NCBI GenBank assembly: GCA_012798745.1
Contig: JAAZMQ010000351.1
Location: 1 to 9,951, forward strand
From: Bacteroidales bacterium
Lineage (GTDB): Bacteria; Bacteroidota; Bacteroidia; Bacteroidales; Dysgonomonadaceae
Direction: 5' to 3'
Length of the DNA: 9,951 nucleotides
The notes under the pieces are model-generated. The model made no database searches. It saw only the letters and a program-made list of their open reading frames with translations, and had not been told where the DNA came from. The position numbers and the translations under genes were made by a program. Below are positions 1 to 8,700 of this stretch, in pieces (the first letter of the stretch is position 1; every line of letters begins with the position of its first letter).

Positions 1-540
1 AGGATGTTTTCCGGTTTGAGCATAAACCCAATCGGCTTCATCCGTGTTCCAGTTGACGTTTGCCATTGTACCCGAAATGGTTTTCACTCCGTAGGTTTGC
101 TTTAAAAAATCCATAACTTTTTGTACCTGTACTGAAAAAGTTCTTTCAGCAATATATTGTGTTGTAAAAGTCACTTTAATTTCTTCCGAAATAAATACAC
201 CTGTAGGACCTTTTATGGTATTTGGAGGGATAATCAGTGTATATAAAGTTTCCGGTTCCAAATCAGAAGGCAAAATAACTTTTAAGTCTTTTCGAATGCC
301 GGGTCTTACATCATTTAAAGTAATACCGTTCAACGTTATTTCGTATTCACTTTTTATCGTAACATTTTCATTGAAAATCAGAACAATTTCCTTTGTATAA
401 ATTGAGACATCCGTCTCATTATTTGTCGGGGTAGATGAAATTAATTCCGGAGAAAATGTTTCAATAATGCCATTCCCTGATTTCTTACAGGAAAACAATG
501 ACAGTAAAAATAAAAACAAAATAACAAATCGATGATTCAT
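1..540 (-). CDS. Surface lipoprotein, Ig-like domain plus start of GH26 glycoside hydrolase (3' part missing)
   Basis: I translated this reading frame by hand: it is open for 180 codons from ATG at 540 to the window edge, so the C-terminal part is missing. Residues 1-18 (MNHRFVILFLFLLSLFSC) form a lipoprotein signal peptide with lipobox LFSC, so Cys18 should be lipidated. Residues about 29-127 look like a bacterial Ig-like domain of the Big_5 type: a 'VSIYTKEIVLIFNENV' strand pair and 'LEPETLYTLIIPPNTIKG' near its end. From about residue 138 the text changes to 'VMDFLKQTYGVKTISGTMA', then 'NVNWNTDEADW' and 'TGKHP'. This resembles the N-terminal start of the catalytic domain in Bacteroidota GH26 enzymes. 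GH26 members are mostly endo-beta-1,4-mannanases, with some other beta-glycanases. The two catalytic glutamates lie beyond the edge, so activity cannot be judged. A terminator-like hairpin separates this gene from the binding-protein operon. Lipoprotein status is well supported; the GH26 call rests on family memory. Confidence 0.75.
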   Translation of the reverse strand, partial: MNHRFVILFLFLLSLFSCKKSGNGIIETFSPELISSTPTNNETDVSIYTKEIVLIFNENVTIKSEYEITLNGITLNDVRPGIRKDLKVILPSDLEPETLYTLIIPPNTIKGPTGVFISEEIKVTFTTQYIAERTFSVQVQKVMDFLKQTYGVKTISGTMANVNWNTDEADWVYAQTGKHP

Positions 541-599
541 GAGCACAAATTTCGAAGTGGCGCAATATCCCAAGCTTAATAAAATATGAGAAAAACCAT

Positions 600-654
600 A
601 AAAAAGAGGATGTCGTAAAAATAAATGATCATTAATTTTTTTTGACACCCTCTT
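600..654 (-). terminator. Likely Rho-independent terminator, long imperfect hairpin
   Basis: On the minus strand AAGAGGGTGTC (654-644) can pair with GACATCCTCTT (614-604): 11 pairs, one of them G-U. The roughly 29-nt interior is itself nearly self-complementary, an A-run and T-run around AATGATCATT, so the whole element can fold as one long rod. A run of T follows directly on the minus strand (A600-A605 on the plus strand). It begins 16 bp past the stop codon of the six-repeat lipoprotein gene. The plus strand has no T-run after its stem, so the signal points to minus-strand transcription. Confidence 0.8.
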
Positions 655-669
655 CAACAGTCCATTTAT

Positions 670-2784
670 TTACTTTATTTTTTCAAAACGAACATTATCG
701 ATGCACATATTTACAAATCCTGCATCTCCTGCAGTAGCCAGTCCGAAATCTTGTGTAATGTTTTGAACGTTTGGTAAGATGTTTGTTCCGTATCCGTTAT
801 CATCTTTGAAATCCGTTAAAGGAATGGTTACTGTGTACCAACCACCTCTATTTTCCATTCCGGGAATGATAGCCCAGAAATCTCCATCAGTACCGTTCAG
901 ACGGAATTTAAATGGCACCGTTGTTCCACCCAGAACATTGACATCCATTTTTACAGCCCATTCCTCAACTGTTACACCATCAACTTTTAGATCGTTCTGT
1001 CCATTTCTCCAAAAGAAATCAACCCAACCTGAGGGCAAATCCTGATTGATACGGAAATAGTTGCCACTCAACGATAGAGCAGGATCATTTTCTACTGATC
1101 CATAACTTCCCCACCATGAATCTTTTCCATCAAAATCAAAAAACACATAGCTTGGATCAGCTATAGGATCTGTACCGCTTATAGTTATTGGTACATCAAC
1201 TTCTTTTCCTGCAAAAGTGACCAATTTTAAAGTTACTGCACCTTTTGTGGCATTTTCAGGCACATAAACTTCCAACAAGGTTGCCGAACGAGTTCCAAAT
1301 TGAGTTGCTTTCACATTATTCTGAAAAATAACCGATTCAACCAAATTTAATTTTGTTCCTTGAATAACCAACAATTGTCCTGGTTTTGCACTTGCGGGGA
1401 TGCTGGTTATAACAGGTATATCAGCCTCTTTTACAGTCAATTCAATTGGAGATAAAATTTCAGTCCCATTTACAGTAACAAACTTTACGATTCCACTTGT
1501 TGCATCAGTTGGAACATTAACAACAAATGAAATAGATGAACTTGGTTCAACATTCACGGCCTTAGCAGCAGACGGGAATATCACTTTCCTTATCAAATCC
1601 AAGTCACTTCCGTTAACGGTCAATTCACTTCCTGCCATTAATGAATTCGGAGATAACGCTGTAATTTTGGGCTTTACATAGCTAAATTCTGGCGTATTGA
1701 TCGTTTTAGTGGAGAAAGTAACAAGCGTTGCCACTTTTGAATTGGCTGTCTCCGGCACTATTACCGAGATTTCTGTTTCTGATTTGGCATTAATTTGCCC
1801 CTCTATATCACCAAATTTTATGCTTTCAACCAAATCCAAATCTTTACCTTTAATAGTCAACGTATTGCCATTTTTAACTATTGTTGGACTAACAGCAAGA
1901 TTTGAAGGTATTACGGTAATCAATTTCTTGTTTCCTTTCACCTCAAGGCCTGATTTGGTAATCAATTTTACGGTATCGTCCTGAGCTTCAAATGGTACAG
2001 TTACGGTAATTTGCGTAGAATCAGCATTCAAGATAACTTCCTTCACTATTATATCTCCGCCAAACTTAACGCCAGCTACCAAGTCCAAATTTGTACCTGT
2101 AATATTAATGTTATTTCCCGGTTTTACAGTAACAGGAGAAAATCCTGCGAATGTAGGTAAAATAATATTGATTACTTCGTTAGAGTAGATTTCAATAGGT
2201 ATTTCTTCTCCATTCGACAAGATGATTTTTCCTGTTTGAGCTTCATCCGGAACCCTTACCTGCAATTGATTTCTGGACTGAGATACAAAATCTTTTGATT
2301 CCACCTCAACATTGTCAACAAAGATTACTTTTTTAATCAGATTCAGGTATTCTCCTTTCACGGTGAGTATTTGACCAGCTCTTAAAGTAGTAGGAGAAAC
2401 AGTGCTAATGGATATAGGTTCCGAAAAGGTAAGAGAAGTCAATGTTTGAATATCTCCTTGCGGCGTTTTTAAGATTACTTTACCCGGACCAGCATTCTGA
2501 GGAATGGTAACCCGAATTTCTCTTTCGTTCACCATCTCAATTTCACTAACTTCTATTGTCGTTTCGGATGTCAGTCCCTGAAAAACTACAGCTGTAACTT
2601 TATCCAAATTGCTGCCTATGAACCTGAGATCACCTCCTCTTAAGGCAGGTGACGGGCCAAATGCTTTTAAAACTATCGAAGTATCTATTTTTTCATCTTT
2701 GTCGCATCCGGTATATACGCCACCACTGATAATTAACGTGAAAATTATCAGCCATGAATACCATTTATTTTTATGTGTTTGCAT
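670..2784 (-). CDS. Surface glycan-binding lipoprotein with six IPT/TIG repeats (SGBP-B-like)
   Basis: This 704-residue protein probably binds polysaccharide at the cell surface. It starts with a lipoprotein signal peptide ending in YTGC (Cys27), followed by DKDE, an acidic stretch of the kind that favours surface export in Bacteroidota. Six IPT/TIG-type immunoglobulin-like repeats follow at about residues 40-121, 124-201, 205-291, 292-370, 371-452 and 456-537. Most share the pattern 'SP...G..L.I.G..LDLV..V.F'. The C-terminal domain (about 543-704) is rich in Trp and Tyr, includes 'DSWWGSYG', 'GWVDFFWRNG' and 'GGWYTVTIPLTDFKDD', and ends 'MCIDNVRFEKI'. This arrangement matches the SGBP-B type known from the Bacteroides ovatus xyloglucan locus, where the last domain binds glycan and the Ig domains act as a stalk. 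The gene lies 22 bp after the two-repeat paralogue and is last in the operon before a terminator. Ligand is inferred only from the neighbouring GH26-like gene. Confidence 0.88.
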   Translation of the reverse strand: MQTHKNKWYSWLIIFTLIISGGVYTGCDKDEKIDTSIVLKAFGPSPALRGGDLRFIGSNLDKVTAVVFQGLTSETTIEVSEIEMVNEREIRVTIPQNAGPGKVILKTPQGDIQTLTSLTFSEPISISTVSPTTLRAGQILTVKGEYLNLIKKVIFVDNVEVESKDFVSQSRNQLQVRVPDEAQTGKIILSNGEEIPIEIYSNEVINIILPTFAGFSPVTVKPGNNINITGTNLDLVAGVKFGGDIIVKEVILNADSTQITVTVPFEAQDDTVKLITKSGLEVKGNKKLITVIPSNLAVSPTIVKNGNTLTIKGKDLDLVESIKFGDIEGQINAKSETEISVIVPETANSKVATLVTFSTKTINTPEFSYVKPKITALSPNSLMAGSELTVNGSDLDLIRKVIFPSAAKAVNVEPSSSISFVVNVPTDATSGIVKFVTVNGTEILSPIELTVKEADIPVITSIPASAKPGQLLVIQGTKLNLVESVIFQNNVKATQFGTRSATLLEVYVPENATKGAVTLKLVTFAGKEVDVPITISGTDPIADPSYVFFDFDGKDSWWGSYGSVENDPALSLSGNYFRINQDLPSGWVDFFWRNGQNDLKVDGVTVEEWAVKMDVNVLGGTTVPFKFRLNGTDGDFWAIIPGMENRGGWYTVTIPLTDFKDDNGYGTNILPNVQNITQDFGLATAGDAGFVNMCIDNVRFEKIK
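1174..2667 (-). repeat. Six diverged in-frame IPT/TIG repeats, period about 250 bp
   Basis: The coding sequence for the 'LDLV..V.F' motif recurs near plus-strand positions 1341, 1592, 1830, 2078, 2337 and 2601, with spacing of 238-264 bp. The core 'ccaaatccaa' is partly conserved at DNA level in several copies (for example around 1595 and 1831). Repeats 1 and 2 (nearest the N-terminus) and 6 are the most different, while 3, 4 and 5 share 'LDLV' or 'LDLI' most closely. This suggests an array grown by duplication and then diverged, though I have not computed identities. Confidence 0.8.
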
Positions 2785-2806
2785 TTTTTCAAGATTTATG
2801 GATTAA

Positions 2807-4045
2807 TTATTCAATTGGAACCACCCTAATGTTGTCAATACAAATATATGGTGTACAGTCTGTACCGGCAATTCCTCCGTGATAAACAAAGAAAGTTAAG
2901 CCTCCATAATTCCCTGTTCCAGCTACTTGAAGCGCTTTCCCCGTATGGTCATATTTGAAGTCTTTGAGTGGAAAAGATACAGTTATCCATCCATCAGTTT
3001 GATAAGATCCGCTTGATTCCCAAGGTCTCCACAAACCTCTTGGTGTTTTTTCGTCTGCAATATAGCTATTTGTATTAGAAGTAGCCCACGGAGTGAAAAT
3101 CATTTGCAAGGCGCAAGCAGACCAAGGTTGAGTCACATTTACTTCAAATTTGAGCTGAGCCTGATCTACAGGAATGTCAAACAAATCTCCTTCAGGACGT
3201 CCATTGGCTATTCCCCACAAATTAAATGAAAAATTATCTTCATCCCACGTTGATAAATCGCCTTTTAAAGCACCGGAAAAATAAACGTAATTTCCACTTA
3301 TTCCTTCGGGATTGCTGTTGCCTATTTTACCTGCGCGCCATCCACCTGAGGCATCTTTCGTATCCCAATCAAGAATAATACCCCTGTCATCTCTAAATTG
3401 GAATTTCGATCGTCCGGTTCCATAAATTGACTTTACGTTAATGTAACCTTTTTGAGAATCATTGGGAATTTTGAAAACAATTTTAGTCTTTTCGATGCTT
3501 GTAATTTCCGTAACGGGAATATTGCCGGGCATGCTTATGGTTAACGGAACATTCGGATCGTCAATAAAGTAATCTCCATAAAGAGTTGCAATATTACCAT
3601 CATGTGCATATTCACACGAAATACTCGACACAATGGGTGCCGGAACAAGAACAGAAAAATCGTAGGTAATGGTATCGTTATCCTTTGTTATCATGTAAAT
3701 TTTGTTGGTTACAACTGACGGAATTTCATTCGGAACATTCACAAGTAATGTGTTATACGTGATAAAACTTGAATTTAATATCGCTTTTTTATCATTAAAC
3801 CACATTTCTTTGATACTGGTAAGATTTTCCCCTATTAATGCAATGGTATTATTCATATAAGCCGCTACTAAAAGCGAATCGGCTGACTCGGGATTTGGAA
3901 CTCTAATATAATAAACTTCAGGAATACCATCTGTTATAACATATTTATCCGGATTATCATCACATGACTGTGATAAAATTCCAATAAACAAAATTAAGCC
4001 ACTTATCAGCATTTGACCGTATCTTTTTTTCTTAATGTTTTTCAT
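2807..4045 (-). CDS. Surface glycan-binding lipoprotein with two IPT/TIG domains (SGBP-B-like)
   Basis: This 412-residue protein has a signal peptide ending in LSQSC (Cys28) followed by DDNPD. The -3 position of its lipobox is Ser rather than the usual Leu, but the layout is otherwise typical of Bacteroidota lipoproteins. Two IPT/TIG-like Ig domains occupy about residues 44-132 and 134-217. The C-terminal domain (about 218-412) is rich in Trp and resembles that of the next gene: 'ILDWDTKD', 'SGNYVYF', 'DGWITVSFPLKDFKYD' and the ending 'ICIDNIRVVP'. It should be a surface protein that holds polysaccharide near the SusC/SusD complex, occupying the SusE/SusF position. It starts 20 bp after the susD-like gene and ends 22 bp before the six-repeat protein, so the three are surely co-transcribed. 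The bound glycan is not shown by the sequence; a beta-mannan is a guess from the linked GH26-like gene. Confidence 0.87.
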   Translation of the reverse strand: MKNIKKKRYGQMLISGLILFIGILSQSCDDNPDKYVITDGIPEVYYIRVPNPESADSLLVAAYMNNTIALIGENLTSIKEMWFNDKKAILNSSFITYNTLLVNVPNEIPSVVTNKIYMITKDNDTITYDFSVLVPAPIVSSISCEYAHDGNIATLYGDYFIDDPNVPLTISMPGNIPVTEITSIEKTKIVFKIPNDSQKGYINVKSIYGTGRSKFQFRDDRGIILDWDTKDASGGWRAGKIGNSNPEGISGNYVYFSGALKGDLSTWDEDNFSFNLWGIANGRPEGDLFDIPVDQAQLKFEVNVTQPWSACALQMIFTPWATSNTNSYIADEKTPRGLWRPWESSGSYQTDGWITVSFPLKDFKYDHTGKALQVAGTGNYGGLTFFVYHGGIAGTDCTPYICIDNIRVVPIE

Positions 4046-4065
4046 ATCAATTTTCTCATTTGAAA

Positions 4066-5751
4066 TTAATAACTTATTGAATTTAAATCAAATTCAACCG
4101 GATCTTTTAACAGATTTGGATTCATGGTCAAATCCGTATCCGGAAATGGAAGTTGAAAATGAGCATCCGTTATATTTGGAATGTTATTGGGACTATAATA
4201 TGTTACGGAAGGATCCAGTGTACCTGATTTGTAATACTGACCAAGCCCATTGTAGGAACCTCTTCTTTGTGCTTTGATTTCAGCTATTGCTTTTACCGGT
4301 TCATAATAATGCCAACGCACATAATCATACCATCTATCACCTTCACAAGCCAACTCAAGGCGACGTTCTTGCCATATATCATCCCAAGTAATGGATGTTT
4401 TTGGTTCATATCCTTTAATTGATCTACCTCTGACATCATTAAAGGCTTTTAAGGCCTTAGGGTCCGAAGTAGAAGAACTATTTCCTAAAACTGCCTCGGC
4501 ATAAATTAAATAAACATCTGCAAGACGAAGTAGATGCGTACTTAGACTCGTAGCCATGCGAGCCATATGTGTTCCGGTTCCGATAACGTGATCGTTATCG
4601 TTACCAACCAAATGCTTTACTTCATTTGCACCAACTGCACTTTGGTATTCCATACTATTTACAGCAAATTCGGTATAGTCGAAACCTCCTTTGTCCACCC
4701 AGAAATACTCATATTTGTCGCCATACATCATCATAGTTGCTTTTCTACGATCATCAATATTGTTTCTAGTCAGACTGAGCGCATCTTCGTTAAAAGCATC
4801 TTGCAAATCCACTGAAGGCCCATTCCATCCTCCCCATGTTGCACCATATTCATCAAACCCCTGTATTCCTAAGTCGGATTGTAAAGAATTTTGCGAAGTC
4901 CATTGGTTAGAAACTACCCAATGCCAAGCTATTAAACTTTCCTCACTAAAATTGTTCTTTAATCTAAAAATGTCGGAATAGACCGGCAATAACGATCGTC
5001 CACTTTCTTCAATCACTTTTCCTGCATATAAGGCTGCTTTATCCAAATCTTCCTGTCGCCGAGAACCATTCATACCGTATCCCGCCTTAGTGAGATACAC
5101 TTTTGCAAGCAATCCGTAAGCAGAATATTTATCAATACGACCTGCCTGATTTTTCTCAGGTAACCATTCAATTGCTTTCTCCAGTGTCATAATGATATAA
5201 TCATAAACATTGGGAATTGTTGCTTTGTAAAGGTTATTATAATTACCTTCTGCGATTGTGGTAGAATTATTATGAATGATAGGCACAGCACCAAAAGTAC
5301 GAACCAGATAAAAATAAGCCATCGCTTTCCATACAAGAGCTTCTCCCTTTACTGTCTTCTTTGTTTCTTCTTTCACATCCGAGCCGGCTTTCATATCAAT
5401 ATTCTCTAAAATGCCATTACAGTAAGCATTCACCGACCATAAAGAAGCCGACATGTTTACAAGATCTTCATCTGTAGAATTAATGGTAAACGTCAAATAA
5501 GGTGATTGGCCCCAATAATAATTGCCTGCTAATACTTCTCCCACTTTAAAAAAACCACGTTGGAAATCATACCAAGGAGAATTATAAACAGGATTTACAG
5601 CCTGAAAGCACTGTTCATCGGTCTTGTAAAAACTATCAACAGTATACGTATCCTCGGTAGGACGATCAAGAAAATCGTCACACGAATTTAACCCCCCTAT
5701 AATAAATAAGGCACACAAAAATTTTTTTATGGTACTTTTATATTCTTTCAT
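4066..5751 (-). CDS. susD-like: RagB/SusD-family outer-membrane nutrient-uptake lipoprotein
   Basis: A 561-residue SusD-family protein, the lid of a SusC/SusD glycan importer on the outer face of the outer membrane. The signal peptide ends in LNSC (Cys24), followed by the typical 'CDDFLD' and 'TYTVDSFYKT'. The helical TPR-like part includes 'GEALVWKAMAYFYLVRTFG' (about 136-154) and 'YSAYGLLAKVYLTKAG' (about 209-224). The later SusD signatures are 'HLLRLADVYLIYAEA' (about 406-420), 'AFNDVRGRS' (436-444) and 'IWQERRLELACEGDRWYD' (459-476). It ends with 'FPDTDLTMNPNL', the usual SusD tail. Length is normal for the family. It begins 11 bp after the susC stop, the standard order and spacing for a cognate pair. 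Many aromatic residues, for example 'YGATWGGWNG' at about 302-311, could contact sugar, but the binding site cannot be assigned by eye. Confidence 0.97.
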   Translation of the reverse strand: MKEYKSTIKKFLCALFIIGGLNSCDDFLDRPTEDTYTVDSFYKTDEQCFQAVNPVYNSPWYDFQRGFFKVGEVLAGNYYWGQSPYLTFTINSTDEDLVNMSASLWSVNAYCNGILENIDMKAGSDVKEETKKTVKGEALVWKAMAYFYLVRTFGAVPIIHNNSTTIAEGNYNNLYKATIPNVYDYIIMTLEKAIEWLPEKNQAGRIDKYSAYGLLAKVYLTKAGYGMNGSRRQEDLDKAALYAGKVIEESGRSLLPVYSDIFRLKNNFSEESLIAWHWVVSNQWTSQNSLQSDLGIQGFDEYGATWGGWNGPSVDLQDAFNEDALSLTRNNIDDRRKATMMMYGDKYEYFWVDKGGFDYTEFAVNSMEYQSAVGANEVKHLVGNDNDHVIGTGTHMARMATSLSTHLLRLADVYLIYAEAVLGNSSSTSDPKALKAFNDVRGRSIKGYEPKTSITWDDIWQERRLELACEGDRWYDYVRWHYYEPVKAIAEIKAQRRGSYNGLGQYYKSGTLDPSVTYYSPNNIPNITDAHFQLPFPDTDLTMNPNLLKDPVEFDLNSISY

Positions 5752-5762
5752 ATTTTTGATTT

Positions 5763-8700
5763 TTAAAAAGATAAACTTAATCCAAAAGAATAGACTTGAG
5801 GAGAAGGGTAGCGCCCATTATCCAACCCAAAAACATTAGGACTGGCTGTGCTTGCCCCTACTTCAGGATCATATCCACTATATTTGGTAAATGTATATAG
5901 ATTCTGAATGTTCGCATATATTCTAAAATTCTCAATTTTCCATTTTCGTACAACTGACGAAGGTAAGGTATAGCCTATAGCAATATTCTTGATACGGATA
6001 TAAGAACCGTCTTCAATATATCTGTCACTAATACGGTTGTTGTCATTTGGATCGTTTGCTATAGCTCGTGGAATAACTGCATCAGAATTAGAAACTTTTA
6101 CATTAGTGATATCATCGAACCAGTTATAAACGGTAACGCCATTAACTACAACCGGATAAGTTTTATCAGAATCAATAGGTTCCAAACGTGCCCGTTGAGT
6201 AACTTTTTTCAGTTGATTATCCCAAACGCTAGTCATACTCGACAAATGCATATCCAGATAATTAAATACTTTATTGCCATAAGAACCGTTTATAAAAATA
6301 GACAAATCAATGTTTTTAAATTGAAAAGTATTATTAAAGCCAAAGGTAAACTTAGGCCAAGGGGATCCGATATTTGTCCTATCATAAGTATCAATAACGC
6401 CATCCGGTTTTCCTTCAGGTCCACTAATATCTTCAAATTTTAAATCTCCTACCCACGTAGTATTATACCGGTTAAAAACACCATCAGAAGGATACTTCTC
6501 AGGTTTCGGAGAATTTTGCAAATCTTCCAAATCCTTATAAACTCCGGCAACTTTATAACCATAAAAATTATACAAAGGGTCACCTACGTTAGTAACGGTT
6601 ACTACGTCACTCCATTGCCCATAACCCTCAATATGAGCCGACTCTGTTCCATCGAGAGCCACAAGTTTGTTTCTGTTAAAAGACATTTGGAAATCTGTAT
6701 CCCACATGAATTTACCTTTAAGATTATGTGTTGTTAAAGTAAATTCCAGACCTTTATTATTAATCGTTCCATAATTGCCGTAAGGAGCAGCCAAGGCAGA
6801 AGACACATTTCCTCGCGTACCTAAATACGAAGGAAGTTGCAATTGCATCAACATATCAGAAGAAGTCTTATCATAACCATCGATAACAAAATCGATTCTA
6901 CCATCAAGAAAAGATAGATCAAGTCCTATATTCCATTGTTCTTGTGTTTCCCATTTAATATAAGGATTTGCAATATTCGATTGCCGATATCCCAATCCCA
7001 ATCCGGAAGGCATTTTTGAAATCGAAGCACCCCATTTATACCCGCCTATATTGGAATTCCCTGTCTGACCCCATCCTATACGAATTTTCCCATTACTCAT
7101 AATATGAGTCAACGATTTGAAAAACTCTTCATTTGTAAAACGCCAAGAAACAGCAAACGCATGAAATCCCGCCCAACGATTTTTAGGCCCAAAATTAGAA
7201 GACCCGTCTTTTCTGTAAGTATAGGTTCCCATATACCGATCACCATAATTATAAGTGGCTCGACCAAAAAACGAAGCCATCGCGCTACTGCCAAATCCTG
7301 AACTTATCTGCGGGTTAGATCCTAAACTTGGATTATGGATATCATTCGAAGGAAGACTGGATGCGGTTACTCCTTCATATTCCCAACTCGACTCCCACAA
7401 ATCTTGCCCAATCATCAATGTATATCTATGTTCGTTTTTTTCTCCGGAATACGTTAAATAATTCTTTAACTGCCAAAAAAGGTTATTATTCCTTTGAATA
7501 GAACTCATATTAATATCGCGACTCCAGTTTCCATAAGTAACAGCAGGTTCAAATCGTTCTGCGCGCGAATTGCCGATATCGAAACCAATTTCAGTATGCC
7601 ATATAAGATTCTCTAAAGGAGTTACATCCGCAAATATATTACCATTTAATTTACTTCTACCCAATAGAATATCTTCATCGAGAGCCATGCCTATCGGATT
7701 AATTCTTGTATACCCTTCTCGTACAACACTGGCATAATTTCCATCCAAATCATAAATTGGAATATCAGGAGGTGTTAAAAGTGAATAATTTACTATACCT
7801 TCATCACTGTCTGCCAACCCTAACCTTTCATCAGTATTAGAATACATGGCATTAACACCCAGCTTTAACCATTTTTTTAATTGAGCATCCAAATTTGTTC
7901 TAAACGAATAGCGATCAAATTTTGTTCCTATAATAGTACCTTCCTGACTCATAAATGATCCGGACATATAGTATTTTACCGTCTCGGTTCCTCCTTGAGC
8001 AGATAACTGATGCTGATACATAGGTGCATGCCTAAAAATAGCATCTTGCCAATTAGTGCCTGCTCCTAACAATGTGGGATCTAAAAATTCGGGACGGCTA
8101 TCCAATGTATTGCTTTCCTGAGCAACAGAATTACTGTATTCAGCAAATTCCTTCAAATTCATCATGTCAATACGCGCTGCCTGACGTTGAACTCCAAACA
8201 TTCCCTCATAATTAAATCTTGCTTGACCTGCTTTACCTCTTTTGGTTGTTATCAAAACAACGCCATTAGCACCTTGAGCTCCATAAATAGCTGTTGCTGA
8301 GGCATCTTTCAAAATCTCCATGGATAAAATATCAGCAGGATTAATTGTAGAAAGTGGTGAAATCGTCGAAATAGGTCCATTACCTAATGCATCTCCAAGT
8401 CCAAAAGAAGCCCCACTGCTTCCTCCTCCTTGTACAATAACACCATCTATCACATAAAGTGGTTCGGCATTTGCATTAATAGTTGACTGACCTCTTACTC
8501 TTATTGATACAGAAGAACCCGGAGCGCCAGATGTCATAACGGCAGTTACTCCGGCTGCCCTACCCTGCAAAACTTGATCAATATTAGTAATTATTGAACT
8601 TTTTATTACTTTTTCTCCTAAAGAAACAGAAGCACCGGAAATATCGCTCTTTTTCATGGTCCCATATCCAATTACCACCACTTCTTCCAATGTTTCAACA

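Noticed and set aside
1400..1984. Plus-strand open frames opposite the six-repeat lipoprotein
   Set aside because: They are antisense to a clear protein with repeated domains, have no recognisable motifs and lack promoters; they reflect the composition of the real gene.
4035..4277. Plus-strand open frame of 80 codons at the susD 3' end
   Set aside because: It lies almost wholly opposite the conserved C-terminal part of SusD and resembles no family I know.
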